A stretch of 64,000 bases of DNA from GCA-003244245 sp963822695. GTDB taxonomy: Bacteria > Actinomycetota > Actinomycetes > Mycobacteriales > Pseudonocardiaceae. Under the pieces are notes generated by a model, which saw only the letters and a program-made list of their open reading frames with translations, was not told where the DNA came from and did no database searches. Below, piece after piece: positions 53,456 to 62,800 of this stretch (positions within the stretch are counted from its first letter, which is position 1; each line of letters opens with the position of its first letter). A program made the position numbers and the translations under genes. The stretch spans positions 123,215 to 187,214 of the forward strand of contig CAWGJH010000013.1 in assembly GCA_963822695.1 (NCBI GenBank). The letters run 5' to 3'.

Positions 53456-55381
53456 CTAGCGGAGCCCGTCGATGTACTGCGAGGCCTGCAGGCTGAAGAG
53501 CTGGTGGTAAGTCCCCCGCGCGGCCATCAGCTCGTCATGGGTTCCCACCTCGACAACCCGGCCGTGCGACAGCACGATGATCAGGTCCGCATGACGAATA
53601 TTGGCCAACCGATGGGTGATCAGCAAGGTAATGCGGCCCCGACGGTCGTCTCGATGGGTTCGCAGGAGGGTGCGGAAGACTTCGTGCTCGGTCCGCGCAT
53701 CTAACGCAGCACTTGGCTCGTCGGCGACCAGAAAGCTGGCGTCGCGATAGAGGCCACGCGCGACGCCGATACGCTGCCACTGCCCGCCGGACAGATCGGT
53801 GCCGTCCTGAAACCGTGTTGACAGCACCGTTTCGTAGCCTGCAGGTAGCCGAGCGATTAGGTCATGGGCGTCGGCAAGTTCCGCCGCCCCACGGACCCGG
53901 TGGAAGTCAGCATTCGGCCCATCTATCCGGCCGATGCGGATATTGTTCTCTGCGGTCATCGGCCATTCCAGCGGGTTCTGCATGATGACCGCGATCCGAT
54001 CGAACAGCACGTCCGGATCTATCGTCGAGATGTCAACCCCATCCCAGAAGACAGCCCCGGAGGTCGGCAGATATAGTCCGGTCGCCACCTTGGCGAAGGT
54101 TGACTTGCCGGATCCATTTTCGCCGACGAGGGCCACCACTTGACCGGCGCGCAGCGTCAGTGACACCTCAGACAGCGCAGCCCGGCTCGAACCTGGGTAC
54201 GCGAATGACACGTCACTGAGGTGGACAACCTTGGGCGCTACGGTTGGCGCGGCGGTCCGCGCCGCTGACGTTCGCGTCCTCGCCCGCGCATCACGCAGGC
54301 ACACGACGTACATGTCGATGTAGAGGCCTGCCTCATAGACGCGATTCGCGGTGTAGACGGCAGTAATGACCGCAGATGAGGCGGTGTGCATGGCAACGGC
54401 GGCGGCGCCCGCCATGGCAAGCGGCAGGGCGCCCTTATAGAGCAGAAATCCCAGGGTCACGTACCCGATGCCGGTGCCGACCGCCGCCAAGGCCCGGCCG
54501 CCGAGCCGAATGAATGCCTTCCGGAGGTCAAGCGATCGCCCCTCAGTGGCAACCTCCGCTGCCAGTCGGCGATGTTCAGCCAGCAATGCTGCCTTTGCGG
54601 TAAAGGCGCGGACTTCAGCGGCGCTCCGCCGACTCGTCATCAGATCGTTCGTCACGCTGAGGCGACGATTCTGCGAGGTCAGACGAACGAAGGACTCGTA
54701 CGATAGCTGCGCCGTTCGGATCGCCGCCCAGGCTTGCGGTATGGCGGCCAGCATCACGGCAGGCGCCAACAGTGGATGAAAGACGCCAGCCACGACAACC
54801 GACGCGACTACCGAAATCAACGATTGCAAGAGCTCAAGTAGTTCGCCAGTGACGCTCTTCAGCTGGTTGAGGCTGTCGTGAGACGCTTTGCCAAGCAGCT
54901 CCACAAAGTCGGCGTCTTCAAATGACGCTAGTTCGACCTGCAGCACCGCGTCGTTGAGTTGATCGCGCGCGGTCTGCTCGACACGAGGAGCGAGCAGTGC
55001 CTGGGTGGCGCTGACAGCGGTATCGAGCAGACCGCGCGCCGCATACGTCGCGACCACCAGCGCCAGCGCCGGCCCGGCGGCCACGACACGCTGCAGCGAG
55101 GGCGCCTGCTGCAGCAGCGCTGTGAACACGTTCGCTGTCGCAAAAAGACCAACTGCGGTCGCTATGCCTGAAGCAAGATGCAGCGTCGCCGCTAAGGCCG
55201 CTAGTCGCGGTGAGGCCGCCACCGCCCGACGCGCCACGAGATTCGTTACTCGGACGGCCGCCACCACTACCTCGCCAACCCCGGCGCTCGCCACTGCCTG
55301 CTGGATCTGGGCCCAGTAGGGTGTGCGGACGTCACCAACACCGATCAGGCTCTTCTGCCGCTCGTCCGCCGAGGTCACCAC
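53456..55381 (-). CDS. ABC transporter, fused permease and ATPase
   Basis: 641 residues. N-terminal membrane domain with about six helices (for example SLISVVASVVVAGVF and GYVTLGFLLYKGALPLAMAG), then the ATPase domain: VALVGENGSGKSTFA, Q-loop VIMQNPLEW, signature DLSGGQWQRIGVARGL, Walker B FLVADEPSAALDA, and ITHRLANIRHAD. The MsbA/LmrA-type exporter layout lacks a peptidase C39 domain. First gene of the minus-strand operon, probably exporting the product of the radical-SAM enzyme. Confidence 0.9.
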   Translation of the reverse strand: MVTSADERQKSLIGVGDVRTPYWAQIQQAVASAGVGEVVVAAVRVTNLVARRAVAASPRLAALAATLHLASGIATAVGLFATANVFTALLQQAPSLQRVVAAGPALALVVATYAARGLLDTAVSATQALLAPRVEQTARDQLNDAVLQVELASFEDADFVELLGKASHDSLNQLKSVTGELLELLQSLISVVASVVVAGVFHPLLAPAVMLAAIPQAWAAIRTAQLSYESFVRLTSQNRRLSVTNDLMTSRRSAAEVRAFTAKAALLAEHRRLAAEVATEGRSLDLRKAFIRLGGRALAAVGTGIGYVTLGFLLYKGALPLAMAGAAAVAMHTASSAVITAVYTANRVYEAGLYIDMYVVCLRDARARTRTSAARTAAPTVAPKVVHLSDVSFAYPGSSRAALSEVSLTLRAGQVVALVGENGSGKSTFAKVATGLYLPTSGAVFWDGVDISTIDPDVLFDRIAVIMQNPLEWPMTAENNIRIGRIDGPNADFHRVRGAAELADAHDLIARLPAGYETVLSTRFQDGTDLSGGQWQRIGVARGLYRDASFLVADEPSAALDARTEHEVFRTLLRTHRDDRRGRITLLITHRLANIRHADLIIVLSHGRVVEVGTHDELMAARGTYHQLFSLQASQYIDGLR

Positions 55382-55441
55382 TTCAGCTTGCCAAGCTCCG
55401 GGTGAGCACGAGCGAGCGACCTAGCCAGCAAGTACCGGCAG

Positions 55442-55542
55442 TGTCAGGAATGACAGGCCCGACGGCACCGTCACTATCACACCTGTCACAGTGTCACTCC
55501 GCCCTTCTGACTAGGCAAGACATCAGTGTCAGAGCCGTGACA
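55442..55542. promoter_or_regulatory. Cluster of TGTCA/TGACA half-sites upstream of the ABC gene
   Basis: TGTCA or TGACA occurs at 55442, 55451, 55484, 55492, 55527 and 55538. The first two and the last two form inverted pairs (spacing four and six). It lies 60-160 bases before the transporter start. May be an operator array for the operon, or ends of a transposon. Confidence 0.4.
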
Positions 55543-55631
55543 CCGTAGTAAGTAGCCGTAATTAAATAACTTACCCAATCGAGTGACTCTCTCGTCGTAT
55601 CGCGTGTCATTTCAATCGGCACTATAGGTCC

Positions 55632-55970
55632 ATGAAAAAATTTGATACCGTGACCACTGAATATGACGAGAATCTCCGGGCGATGCAAGCGCGTTTGGCG
55701 GATTTGTTACCCCGATTGAACGAACGCGATCGCCGCCTAGCGCTGGCGACCGAGGCGAAGTCGTGGGGCTACGGCGGGATCGCCGCCGTGCAAAACGCTA
55801 CCGGCGTATCACAGAAAACGATTCAGCGTGGCATGACCGAACTCTCCGATGATCTCACGGAGAGACCCTCCGATCGAGTCCGTGCAGCCGAATACACCGC
55901 CGCTCGGCTCGCCGCTAACGGATCACCACCGACCAACAACTGTTCGGCAACTGACGATCAAGCCGCATAA
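55632..55970 (+). pseudogene. ISAzo13-like transposase N-terminal fragment
   Basis: 112 residues. ARLADLLPRLNERDRRLALATEAKSWGYGGI (pieces) and NATGVSQKTIQRGMTELSDD match the helix-turn-helix start of ISAzo13 transposases. The DDE domain is absent; the frame ends with a short unrelated stretch. The preceding 80 bases are AT-rich. It could have been adopted as a small DNA-binding protein next to xis. Confidence 0.55.
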
Positions 55971-55992
55971 GCGAGGAAGGTGAGGTACGGCC

Positions 55993-56238
55993 GTGGACAA
56001 CGTGACCCCGTTATGGGCACATGATGTTCCGCCCGAGGATCCAGTCTCGCTCAACGACTTCACCCGCGCGGACATCTACACCGTGCCCCAGATCGCCACC
56101 CGGCTAGGTATCAACGCTGGGCTGGCCTACGAACTGGTCCGGACTGGCGAGATCCCAGCGAAGCGACTGTGCCGGCGCTGGGTAGTGCCCCGGGAACTGT
56201 TCCACACCTGGCTCAACGAAATACCGAAGGGAGCCTGA
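55993..56238 (+). CDS. Excisionase-like helix-turn-helix protein
   Basis: 81 residues, GTG start. DIYTVPQIATRLGINAGLAYEL and KRLCRRWVVPRELFHTWL are the MerR-like winged helix of actinobacterial Xis proteins. It ends one base before the integrase ATG, the usual xis-int order. Confidence 0.85.
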   Translation: MDNVTPLWAHDVPPEDPVSLNDFTRADIYTVPQIATRLGINAGLAYELVRTGEIPAKRLCRRWVVPRELFHTWLNEIPKGA

Positions 56239-56239
56239 C

Positions 56240-57438
56240 ATGTCATTCGTATCGCACACTCCAGAGGGCAACTACCGGGCCAACTGGCGGGAGCCCTCCG
56301 GCCGGCAGAAAGCCAAGACCTTCCCCACCAAAACGGAAGCCAAGCGCTTTCTCGCCAGCATCGACAGCAGCCTCTCCCACGGCCTGTACGTCGATCCACA
56401 CGCCGGCCGCCTACTGTTCGCCACCCACGCCCTGGAATGGCTGGACAGCCGCAACGACGAGCTGACCACCAAAGCCCGAGACGCATCAATCATGCACACC
56501 CACGTACTACCACAGTGGGGACACTGGCCACTGGCGAAAATCGATCACCTGTCCGTGCAAAATGGATCACCGAGCTGGGCACCCGCCGGGCAGCGGCCAC
56601 CATCGCCGAGGCCCACCGTCTCACCTCAGCGGTACTCCGATCAGCGGTGCGAAACCGGCTGATCGCGTTCAACCCCTGCGAAGGTATCCGGCTACCCCGG
56701 CGCCGCCGGCAAGACACCGCCGACCAGGTCATCAGCCATGGCGAGCTACGCAGCACGCTACTTCCCGCAGCCCCCGACCGATACCAAGCGATCATCGCCA
56801 CCGCCGCCGGCGCCGGCCTACGCTGGGGCGAAGTCGCGGGCCTGCGTCTCGATGCACTCGATCTGAACCGCACCCAGCTACGGGTAATCCGCACCGTGAT
56901 CGAGATCAACGGGCATACCTCATTCAAGCCGTACCCCAAAAGCAGCGCCGGCCGACGCACGGTACCGCTGCCCAGCTGGCTAGTACCGATCATCCGCGAG
57001 CACCTTGAACGGTATCCAGTCCCAGCCGAGGCACCGATCTATGCCAACACAGTCGGCAAACCACTACGCCGCACCCTGTTCCGCGCCCGCATCTGGCGAC
57101 CCGCCCTCGTACGAGCGGGAATGCTCGGCACCCTCACCATCATCGACGACGACACCGCGCGAGCGGGCTGGACCGACACCACCAGAGCCACGCTGACCAA
57201 AGAGTTCCCCACCGAGCAAGCAGCTGTCCTGCACATCGCCAAGTCATGCCACGGCGGCCTGCGTTTTCACGACCTGAGGCACTCCTACGCCACATGGCTC
57301 GTCGATGACGGCGTGCCAGTGAACATGGTCCCACGCGTCATGGGCCACGAACGATCGTCAACCACGCTGGACCTCTACACCAAGGCTCGGGAATCGCACC
57401 AGACGAGCGAAAAACCGCAGGTCACCAGGTCAACATGA
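56240..57438 (+). pseudogene. Tyrosine site-specific integrase, frameshifted
   Basis: First frame: FVSHTPEGNYRANWREPSGR (arm-binding), ALEWLDSRNDELTTKARD up to IDHLSVQ. One missing base in the AAAA run near 56560 then moves the protein into the next frame: KWITELGTRRAAATIAEAH, AGLRWGEVAGL (Arg), FHDLRHSYATW (His, Arg), MGHERSSTTLDLYTK (His, Tyr). All catalytic residues are present, so the restored protein of about 398 residues would be normal. Its 3' end points at the tRNA-Val att copy at 57863. Confidence 0.8.
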
Positions 57439-57862
57439 CCCTGGAGCGTCGTCTTAGACCGGTCTGTGGCGGCTGTCTGACCAGGAAAGATCGCCATCTG
57501 ATTGCATCTGATGCAGGATACGCCCACTCTGGGGGATGACTGGGATGGCTTGCAGAGCAATACCTTGCTGCCGCGCCGCTTCCGCTCCTCGGCGTGCTTG
57601 CGCACGCCTGCGGTGCGGGTCGGCTTGCCCACGAGCCATGTGGGCGCCAAAGCGATGCATGCCGCAAGGGGTGCTGGGCAGGCATTCGGACAGTTCCAAT
57701 ATCTGACGTCGCCATTACGACGCACCAACGATCACGACCGCATCCTGCGGGCGCTCAATGACGACGATGACGTCTGCTGACGATACGCTGAGGAGCGACA
57801 GTGATCACTCACACGAAGATCGACCCAAATTCCTCAACAAGGCCTCTGACCTGGTGTTTTAA
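57439..57862. other. Region between integrase and att copy 1
   Basis: Several frames of 80-118 residues exist on both strands (for example 57375-57728 minus, cysteine-containing). None matches a family I know, and codon use does not favour one. Probably attP-flanking DNA. Confidence 0.3.
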
Positions 57863-57908
57863 GAGTGGGCGATACTGGGATCGAACCAGTGACCTCTTCG
57901 GTGTGAAC
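57863..57908 (-). repeat. tRNA-Val(CAC) 3' half, att copy 1
   Basis: Minus strand reads GTTCACACCGAAGAGG, then ACTGGTTCGATCCCAGT and ATCGCCCAC: anticodon loop with CAC, T-arm and acceptor end of tRNA-Val. The 5' half is missing. The same 46 bases recur at 59636-59681 in the same orientation. Confidence 0.85.
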
Positions 57909-58158
57909 TCTCGGCAACGAGGTTTGCTGGAGTCGTTCGCGCACGTCAGACGTTTTCTTGGGTGGTGCTGCGGTCCGCTGGGGGTGCCACGGTTGCTGTA
58001 CTTCGCTGCTGTACAGCTATGGACCGCCGCTGGTGGGGGCTTGCCGTGCGCCGTATGCCGGGACAGGCGCAGAACCGTGGTGTCGTACTGGCGGAGGGAA
58101 GCACTGGGTCGGAAGGGGTAGCTTCGGGCGGACGGTGGCCCGTCGTCAGTCGCGGTCT
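57909..58158. other. No gene supported
   Basis: GC-rich sequence between att copy 1 and hicB; frames here are short and mutually exclusive. Confidence 0.35.
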
Positions 58159-58395
58159 CTAGGCGGCGACGGTGACGGTGATCGCTTGGGGGACGACCTT
58201 CTCCTCGGGGACGGGCTCGCCCGAATCGCGCAGGTCGTCAAGGTAGAGGCGAATCGCCTCCTCGGCGTTCTGGATGCACTCGACCACAGTCTCCCCTTCG
58301 GTAACGCACCCAGGCAGGGCGGGCACCGTGACGGTGTAGCTACCGTCGTCGGGGTCCGGGTCGAGCAGGATCGTGTAGGTCGCCATCGCGCTCAT
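58159..58395 (-). CDS. hicB: HicB-like antitoxin
   Basis: 78 residues (75 if it starts at the second ATG, 58386). The partial RNase H fold is clear: YTILLDPDPDDGSYTVTVPA, LPGCVTEGETVVECIQNAEE and AIRLYLDDLRDSGEPVP. Neutralises HicA. Its ATG shares one base with the hicA stop (TAATG). Confidence 0.9.
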   Translation of the reverse strand: MSAMATYTILLDPDPDDGSYTVTVPALPGCVTEGETVVECIQNAEEAIRLYLDDLRDSGEPVPEEKVVPQAITVTVAA

Positions 58396-58625
58396 TACAA
58401 CAGACCCGGAAGCTCATCGCCAGCGATCTCTGCGGACTTGAGGATTGCCGCGAGCGTCTTCGGCTTGAGAATCCGGCCGGCGTGGACCGGAACCACGACT
58501 CGTGCTCCGGCCCGCTCGGGGTGAACCAGGATCACGTGGGAACCGGATTGACGGCTCGTGGTCCACCCCGCGCGGTGCAGCGCGCGGAGCAGATCAGCGC
58601 CGGTGATGCGGGGCGCTCGGGGCAT
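58395..58625 (-). CDS. hicA: HicA-like toxin (mRNA interferase)
   Basis: 76 residues. ITGADLLRALHRAGWTTSRQ, then SGSHVILVHP with the catalytic His, and VVPVHAGRILKPKTLAAILK. The double-stranded RNA-binding-like fold cleaves mRNA. The gene pair lies between the two tRNA-Val half copies and may stabilise that segment. Confidence 0.9.
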   Translation of the reverse strand: MPRAPRITGADLLRALHRAGWTTSRQSGSHVILVHPERAGARVVVPVHAGRILKPKTLAAILKSAEIAGDELPGLL

Positions 58626-58955
58626 GTGGGCGCACGGTACTGAACCGCCGGGTTGTCTCGCCGCCCGGACCGGGCCGAGTGTGGCAACTTCGGGGTGGGA
58701 CGCCCGGTGGGCTGGTCACGGGCAGTATGCGCGCGGTCAACGGCATCGCGCCCTGCGGCGTGGTCGCCCCGGTCCGCGTGAATGGTGGCCTCGCTGGTGG
58801 TGAGCCAGCAGGCAATGGCCGGGATGCTGTACAGCGACGGACTAACCCGCTGGCCGAGACTGGCGGCGGCGTAGGCGCACGGACCAGCTGCGGGACCTGG
58901 TGTCGTGCTGAACGAGCAAGTGAGATCAGGGGGCCGATTCGTCCCCTGAGTAGGT
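58626..58955. other. Intergenic, no gene seen
   Basis: Upstream of hicA on one side and of the hairpin leader on the other; likely promoters for both, none clear. Confidence 0.35.
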
Positions 58956-58992
58956 GGCCGAGGGCTGGTGTTACGAGCACCTGCCCTCGGCC
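58956..58992 (+). promoter_or_regulatory. Hairpin leader upstream of small gene, copy A
   Basis: GGCCGAGGGC (58956-58965) pairs with GCCCTCGGCC (58983-58992); inside, GGTG pairs with CACC around the loop TTACGAG. 37 bases later is the ATG at 59030. Copy B keeps the stem with different bases, including a C:G pair that is U:G in B. Confidence 0.55.
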
Positions 58993-59029
58993 TTGATCCC
59001 CAGCCCTGGTACTGGAGGGTGGAGACCCA

Positions 59030-59358
59030 ATGACGAACCCTATGCAGTTCGATCCTGACCGCCTGCGAGTGGCTCTGGATAACGGTGAGGTGATGGAGCT
59101 GGACGGCAGCACGCTCGTGGTAGGTGCTGAAGAGATCCCGTCGGTGGTGCTGCGCTTGGCGCCGTGGCGGGCGCGGGTGTTGGAGGAGTGGTCAACGGTC
59201 TCCCGGCGTTTCACCGGGCGTCTCGGCCGGTCCTTACGGAGTTGGAGCTGTCCCGCACATTGGACCTTGCCGCATCCGTGCTCGGCGACCCCAAACCGAC
59301 CATGCCCACCGCATACCGATCGGCCAACCCCCGGATCGAGAACCCCTCCCGGCGATGA
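59030..59358 (+). pseudogene. Small conserved protein of unknown family (copy A), frameshifted
   Basis: ATG after GGAGGGTGGAGACCCA. FDPDRLRVALDNGEVMELDG and PSVVLRLAPWRAR match copy B. After VLEE one base is missing (about 59184-59192); in the next frame the protein continues VVNGLPAFHRASRPVL, TELELSRTLDLAASVLGD and ends PRIENPSRR at 59358. Restored length about 109 residues, no recognised family. Confidence 0.5.
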
Positions 59359-59492
59359 TCCCGCCGGATCGCCTCGAACAACTCCACCCTCGACCCCGCC
59401 ACCTAGCCCTCCAGCCTCCCGCAGACAACACCGCGGCAGACTGCCGGTGGGGCCAAACTCAGACCGTCATAACCGCCCCGGCGTGTCGGAAA

Positions 59493-59579
59493 GTGGGGCC
59501 AGATCAGGCCATCACACCCGCCAATCACACCAACCAGGTGGGGCCGGATCAGGCCGACCAGGTGGGGCCAGATCAGGCT
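59493..59579 (+). repeat. Three copies of an 18-base repeat
   Basis: GTGGGGCCRGATCAGGCY begins at 59493, 59538 and 59562. It lies just before the 38-base repeat and att copy 2; might be integrase or Xis arm-type sites. Confidence 0.55.
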
Positions 59580-59597
59580 GTCAGAGTCACAAGAGGG

Positions 59598-59635
59598 ATG
59601 CTTGACTACAAGATCGCGGATCAAGCCTCTGACAT
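59598..59635 (+). repeat. 38-base repeat, copy 2 of 2
   Basis: One mismatch to 45843-45880; runs directly into att copy 2. Confidence 0.8.
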
Positions 59636-59681
59636 GAGTGGGCGATACTGGGATCGAACCAGTGACCTCTTCGGTGTGAAC
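59636..59681 (-). repeat. tRNA-Val(CAC) 3' half, att copy 2
   Basis: Identical to 57863-57908 over 46 bases. The sequence past it (59682 on) differs from that past copy 1 and does not complete the tRNA, so the intact gene is elsewhere. Confidence 0.85.
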
Positions 59682-59831
59682 GCTGATTGGCTGTGCGTCC
59701 GCGTACCGGGGAGTGTGGTTGCGTGCCGCTGAGCTGCGGCAACCTGCCGGTGTGTATCGGCACGTGCGTACTGGTTGCGTCGCTTTCGCTGACGACTCGC
59801 TGATGGTGATCATGTTAAGTCTAGGCTTCTG

Positions 59832-62800
59832 TTACGCCTCGGATGACGTATCGATGCCCTCAGTCGGCGGAGCATCGTTAGGGGGTGCCATCCGGACGCC
59901 GAAGGTATCGGCTAAGCGCTCATAGCGTTGCCAGACCGTATCCACTGGCTCCTCGGTGACCGAGACAGCGCGTTGTATTCGGTGAGCGGAGATTGCCTCG
60001 GAGAGTTCCAGTAGGGGGCCTCGGCCATCCAGGCCAGTGGTGAGCAGTCGCCGATCCTCGGGGGCTAGGTTGCGGGCTAGCTCTGCGACCGCACCGGCTC
60101 GCACGTTGCGGTCCGGGCAGCGGAGCAGTTCTCTGAGTGCGGGGCCGGCCTCGGGGTATTCCCCCCGAGAGAGCCATACTGCACACGCCAGCCGGACGGC
60201 GGGTTCGAAGGTGTCGGCAGCGAGCAGGCGACTGCGGACGTTTGCGCCGTTGGGAGCCACGATCCTCGCCGCTAACGCTGCCAAGGTCGTATTGTCTGCC
60301 GCATGCCAGCCGATGCTTTTGATCGTCGCGATCAGGTCGTCTGCGGCCCGGTCCGGGTCTGGCCAGCCGCGCTTACGGAACCACTGATTGTTTCGAAGCG
60401 GCGGCAGCGGCCGAATCGAAATGTCAACGTCCGAGCCAGTGGGGACGTGATGGGGCAACTCAATCGGTTCCGGCTCGTCCAACATCACAAGGTTCGTGCG
60501 AGCGTCAACCAGCGCCTGCGCGTAGCTGAAAGGCGGCCCGTCACACCATGCCTGCTGGTGGGCAGCTCGCGCGGCGGCAACGGCGGCCGCGCGGTCGCCA
60601 GCCGCGAACTCGATCCGACAAAGCGTGTTCAGCGAGTCTGCCCAGCACAGCCGCAACTCTGCTCGGTCGGCTAGTTCAATGGCATCACGTACATGCTCGC
60701 GCGCCTGCGCTATCCGGCCTCCGTCTAGGTGCCAGCCTGCCAGCTCGGTGAGAGCGACGACCTCAGCCTGACCAAGTCCAAGCGACCGGCTGGCAAGGAG
60801 TGCGTCAGTGAGCAGCTCGCCAGCACGGTCGTCGTGCCCACGCCTCTCCAGCGCGCCCCGCAGGATCATGGCTGACACCCTGCCCGGACCCCCGCGTAAC
60901 TCCTGTGCCGCAAGCGCGTCCATCCTCGCGAGGCACCACCCGGCGGAATTACCATCCCCTGCGCTTAGCGCCACCCACCCGAACTCCCAGAGAGCCATCC
61001 ACTTGAACAGGTCCCCGTCCTTGCCGAGCGGTGCTCGATAGTCAGTCAACCAGGCCCGGCCGTCCTCACTCCTGCCACGACGCAGGAGGACCGCGCCCAG
61101 CGCCAAGATTTTTAGGCTCACACTGTCGTCGTCCTTGTCATCGTCGGCCAACGCTTCTCGTGCTTCATGTTCGGCGTCGGCAAGGTGACCAAGTTGACAC
61201 AACGTGAGAGCTCGGAGGGCCTTCACGCGTGTCACCCGGTTTCCTTGCTGCTTACCGCGGTCGGACAGGGCGGACATCAGAGCGTCGTAGGCCTGGCTTG
61301 CCCTGAGCGGGTCTCCCGCGAACTGGTAGCCGATACCGATCAGCCTCGATGCGCGGCAAGCGAACTTGATCTGGTCGTCCTCGTCCTTGATGGATTCCAG
61401 CCAACTGGGATCGGTGCCGCTAGCCGCGCCTCCCAGCTCGGCGAGCTGTCGGAACGCCCGGATGCCGAAGAGCGGTCCAACGAGGCGATCATCCAGAAGG
61501 TCGAACGCATCCTTGTAGCGACCGAGGCGGAGAAGGGTGTGGTAAAGCTCGGTAGGAACGGTAAGATCGTCGATACAGCCTATCGACTTCGCGTCGATGG
61601 CCGGAATTGACTTAAAATGAGCGGCGAGTTGAAGATCGATCCCTTGTTTGGCGTCCGAGTCGAGTCCGGCCCACGTCACACCACGCACGACGGGATGCAG
61701 GTCATAGCGGTTCCCGCGCCGGTCCCAGCCGAGAAGACCGCGGTCCTCGAGCTCGGTGAGTGCCCGATCGAGTTCGACCTCGGTGGCGCAGGGCTGACCG
61801 TCGCCTACCAATAGTGCCGCCAGGGTGTCGTAGTCCTTTGGTGCGCGGAAGGCGGCGACAGTGTGCAGTATCCGCTGGTCCTCGACGGTGAGTCCGCCCA
61901 GCGCGTACTCCAGGACATGCGACTTGCGTTGCACCAGCGGGAGCCTGAATGGATTGAACCCGGGGTTGGCCCGCCGCCACGCGCCCAAATCGCCGGGCGC
62001 GCGGCGAAACCGGGCGACCTCACCCGCGAGAGCTCGGATCAATAGCGGGTAGTTGTCGAATGCGGCAAACAGCTCGACAAGCTCAGCACGGCTCCCCCTG
62101 CCGCCCAGCCGTCGCCACAGCTGCACGGCGTCGTTGGGGGCCAACCCGCGAAGGAAGTAAGGAAATACGCCGGGCACCGGCTCCATGGTGATTGTTTGGA
62201 GCTCACGGGGATACAGCCGGCTGGTGACCAGCACCCGGCTCGCCTGGACGGTTGCTAGCCGCTTGAGGAACGCCCCGACGCGGGGGTCGGCCGTCAGCCG
62301 CAGCCGCGTCTGGCCGGTGAACGACGCGGCAGCACTTGCCGGCAGACCACGAGCGCCGGCCACCCAGTTCGCTGCCTGCTCATCGAGGTCGTCGTCGGCG
62401 AGGCGGGCGGCGTCCGGGCGGGAGTAGGCGAGCAGCAGCCGTTCCAGCCCGTCCAGGACCACCAGGTAAGGCACCCGGTTCAGTACGGCGAGCAGCGCAT
62501 GCTCGCGCTCAGGCGACCGCACGCATGCGAGCTCCTCGATCGGCCGGCCAGTCACATAGGCGAGTGCGCGCAGCACGAAGTTCTCGAACGTCGCGTCAGT
62601 CTCATAGAAGCTCCACCAGATTCGGCCTGCCAACGTGGGCAACTCTTGCGGAGCGATGTCCTGGAACCACTTCCATGCGACGGCGCTCTTGCCCATGCCC
62701 CCAATAGCCACCACCACGAGCATCCGACGGGCGAATACTGGGGTCCCCCGATCAGACACCCAATCGGTGAGCACGTCCAATTCCCGCTGACGCCCGACCA

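Noticed and set aside
57375..57728. Minus-strand 118-residue protein with cysteines
   Set aside because: No family resemblance; it overlaps the integrase end and competing frames are equally open.
57863..57908. A functional tRNA-Val gene
   Set aside because: No D-arm or 5' acceptor strand can be formed from the adjacent bases on either copy; only the 3' half is present.
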